Below are positions 62,918 through 64,000 of a stretch of 64,000 nucleotides of DNA, piece by piece (the first letter of the stretch is position 1; each line of letters starts with the position of its first letter). Position numbers and translations under genes: made by a program. The DNA is from Armatimonadota bacterium (GTDB lineage Bacteria > Armatimonadota > Fimbriimonadia > Fimbriimonadales > Fimbriimonadaceae), in contig JADFMN010000003.1 in the NCBI GenBank assembly GCA_022563855.1, forward strand, positions 62,001 through 126,000, given 5' to 3'. The notes under the pieces were generated by a model that worked only from the letters and a program-made list of their open reading frames with translations, was not told the DNA's origin and ran no database searches.

Positions 62918-63418
62918 CTATTCGTTGACGGCGACTGGCTCAGACGGTTCAGTTTCTGCAGCGACTGGGCGGACCGGCTCGAGGAGCATCTCCTTTGTAA
63001 AAATGAACTCGTCGCGGTCGTAGTTCGCCAGTTCGAAGTCCTTTCTCAGTACGATAGCTCCGGTTGGGCAGGCGTCTTCGCAATAGCCGCAGAAGATACA
63101 GCGCAGCATGTTGATCTCGTACCGCACGGCGTACCGCTCTCCGGGCGAGACGCGGTTCTCATCGGTGTTCTCCTCGGCTTCGACGTAGATGCACCGAGCG
63201 GGGCAGGCGCCCGCACAGAGCGAACACCCGATACACTTCTCCAGCCCGTCGTCGTACCGCGTCAGAACGTGCCGCCAGCGAGTGCGATCGAACTGCTCGC
63301 GCCGCTCTTCCGGATACGAGATCGTCACCTTTTTCCGCCAGAGACGACGGTATGTCAAGGCAAACCCCTTCGCGATCGGCTTGATGACGTCGCGGAAGAC
63401 TTCGAACCGCACGCTCAA
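62918..63418 (-). CDS. nuoI: NADH-quinone oxidoreductase subunit I
   Basis: Complex I subunit (166 aa) carrying two 4Fe-4S clusters in the electron path to quinone. Motifs are [12 protein letters not shown] and [16 protein letters not shown]. The N-terminus [21 protein letters not shown] is typical. TTG 63418 overlaps the nuoB stop (TTGA); GTG 63412 is an alternative. Direct nuoB-nuoI linkage departs from the usual nuoA-N order. Confidence 0.93.
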   Translation of the reverse strand: MSVRFEVFRDVIKPIAKGFALTYRRLWRKKVTISYPEERREQFDRTRWRHVLTRYDDGLEKCIGCSLCAGACPARCIYVEAEENTDENRVSPGERYAVRYEINMLRCIFCGYCEDACPTGAIVLRKDFELANYDRDEFIFTKEMLLEPVRPVAAETEPSEPVAVNE

Positions 63419-63951
63419 GAGCTTCTGCCCTCCAGAACTTCGTCGTCGTGCAGGGTTCTTGCTTTCCCCTCCAAAACCTTCAGCTCTTTCCACGTCGTCT
63501 TGCCGCCAGCCTTGATCTTCTGCTGCAGCTTCATGATGCCGTAGATCAGCGCGTCCGGCGACGGCGGGCAGCCCGGCACGTAGACGTCGACCGGGATGAT
63601 CTGATCGACGCCCTGCACGATCGCGTAGTTGTTGTAGACGCCGCCGCTGCTCGCGCACGCGCCCATGCTGATGACCCACTTGGGCTCCGGCATCTGGTCG
63701 TAGATCTGCCGCAGCACCGGGGCCATCTTCTTGCTGACGCGCCCGGCGATGATCATGAGGTCGGCCTGGCGCGGGGTAGCCCTGAAGGCCTCTGAGCCGA
63801 ACCTAGCGAGATCAAACCGGCTGGCGACCGAAGACATCATCTCGATCGCGCAGCAGGCGAGGCCGAACGTCAGCGGCCACAAAGAGTGCGCGCGGGCCTG
63901 GCTGACGGCCCAATCGACGGTCGTCAAGATCACGTTGCCGCCCGTCTGCAC
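63415..63951 (-). CDS. nuoB: NADH-quinone oxidoreductase subunit B
   Basis: Complex I subunit (178 aa from GTG 63951) that binds cluster N2 next to the quinone site. Motifs: [26 protein letters not shown] and [16 protein letters not shown], giving the four cluster cysteines. The frame stays open to the right window edge with gene-like codons, so the true start may lie beyond 64000. It overlaps nuoI by four bases. Confidence 0.94.
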   Translation of the reverse strand: MQTGGNVILTTVDWAVSQARAHSLWPLTFGLACCAIEMMSSVASRFDLARFGSEAFRATPRQADLMIIAGRVSKKMAPVLRQIYDQMPEPKWVISMGACASSGGVYNNYAIVQGVDQIIPVDVYVPGCPPSPDALIYGIMKLQQKIKAGGKTTWKELKVLEGKARTLHDDEVLEGRSS

Positions 63952-64000
63952 ATCCCCTATGACAGGGGTCGCGCTGTCGTGTGCTACTACCGTCTCGATG

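Overview
The window is high-GC, densely packed bacterial chromosome. Most of it is core metabolism and information processing. An accessory toxin island lies at about 30.2-45.5 kb. No rRNA, CRISPR array, transposase, integrase or phage structural gene was seen. There is one tRNA. The lineage cannot be fixed from the sequence alone. The mix (fused IspD-IspF, PIN-TRAM protein, VKOR-DsbA fusion, OGG1-type glycosylase, a McsB-like kinase, an order like yabE-ksgA, and many apparently leaderless -10 promoters) suggests a deep-branching non-proteobacterial phylum. My tentative guess is Armatimonadota (Fimbriimonadia-like); this is inference.

Left part (1-30 kb): topA (cut by the left edge), a PIN-TRAM membrane protein, ispDF, a comF-type phosphoribosyltransferase, a small LuxR-type regulator, galK divergent from an M20 dipeptidase, and a PepSY membrane protein. 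Next come a Prx6 peroxiredoxin flanked by two small monooxygenase-fold genes, and a convergent pair resembling the beta-protein/sce7726 families. They are followed by miaB, the VKOR-DsbA fusion, mnmA with two small membrane proteins, an AI-2E-type permease, a zinc-ribbon Ser/Thr kinase, ligA overlapping an OGG1-like glycosylase, a 3D-domain wall protein overlapping rsmA and queG, and a thiolase. GA-rich, hairpin-forming repeats fill many of the gaps.

Toxin island (30.2-45.5 kb): one intact RHS/YD-repeat gene (41004-45152) has a caspase-like tip and overlaps a small membrane-protein gene. A secreted subtilisin is divergent from it. To the left lie the broken parts of at least one related locus: a copied promoter plus signal peptide, a 3' scrap of the subtilisin fused to an RHS 3' half with a nuclease-like tip, two paralogous candidate immunity genes (one behind a scrap of a toxin 3' end), a SUKH-like gene, and an immunity-like gene killed by an amber codon. 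A STAND ATPase, an unknown protein and an AlbA_2-domain protein sit inside this debris. The layout fits a polymorphic-toxin locus evolving by tip replacement and keeping leftover immunity genes.

Right part (45.5-64 kb): murJ, two thioredoxins, dnaG followed by a sigma-70 factor, two paralogous lipoproteins flanking pheA, an inositol-phosphatase-family gene, tRNA-Gly(GCC), rtcB, and a run of arginine-kinase-like gene, unknown gene, birA and sulfatase. A TPR/zinc-ribbon membrane protein, a Tat-exported phosphoesterase, a repeat-filled gap with a 45-bp tandem array, and nuoI and nuoB finish the window.
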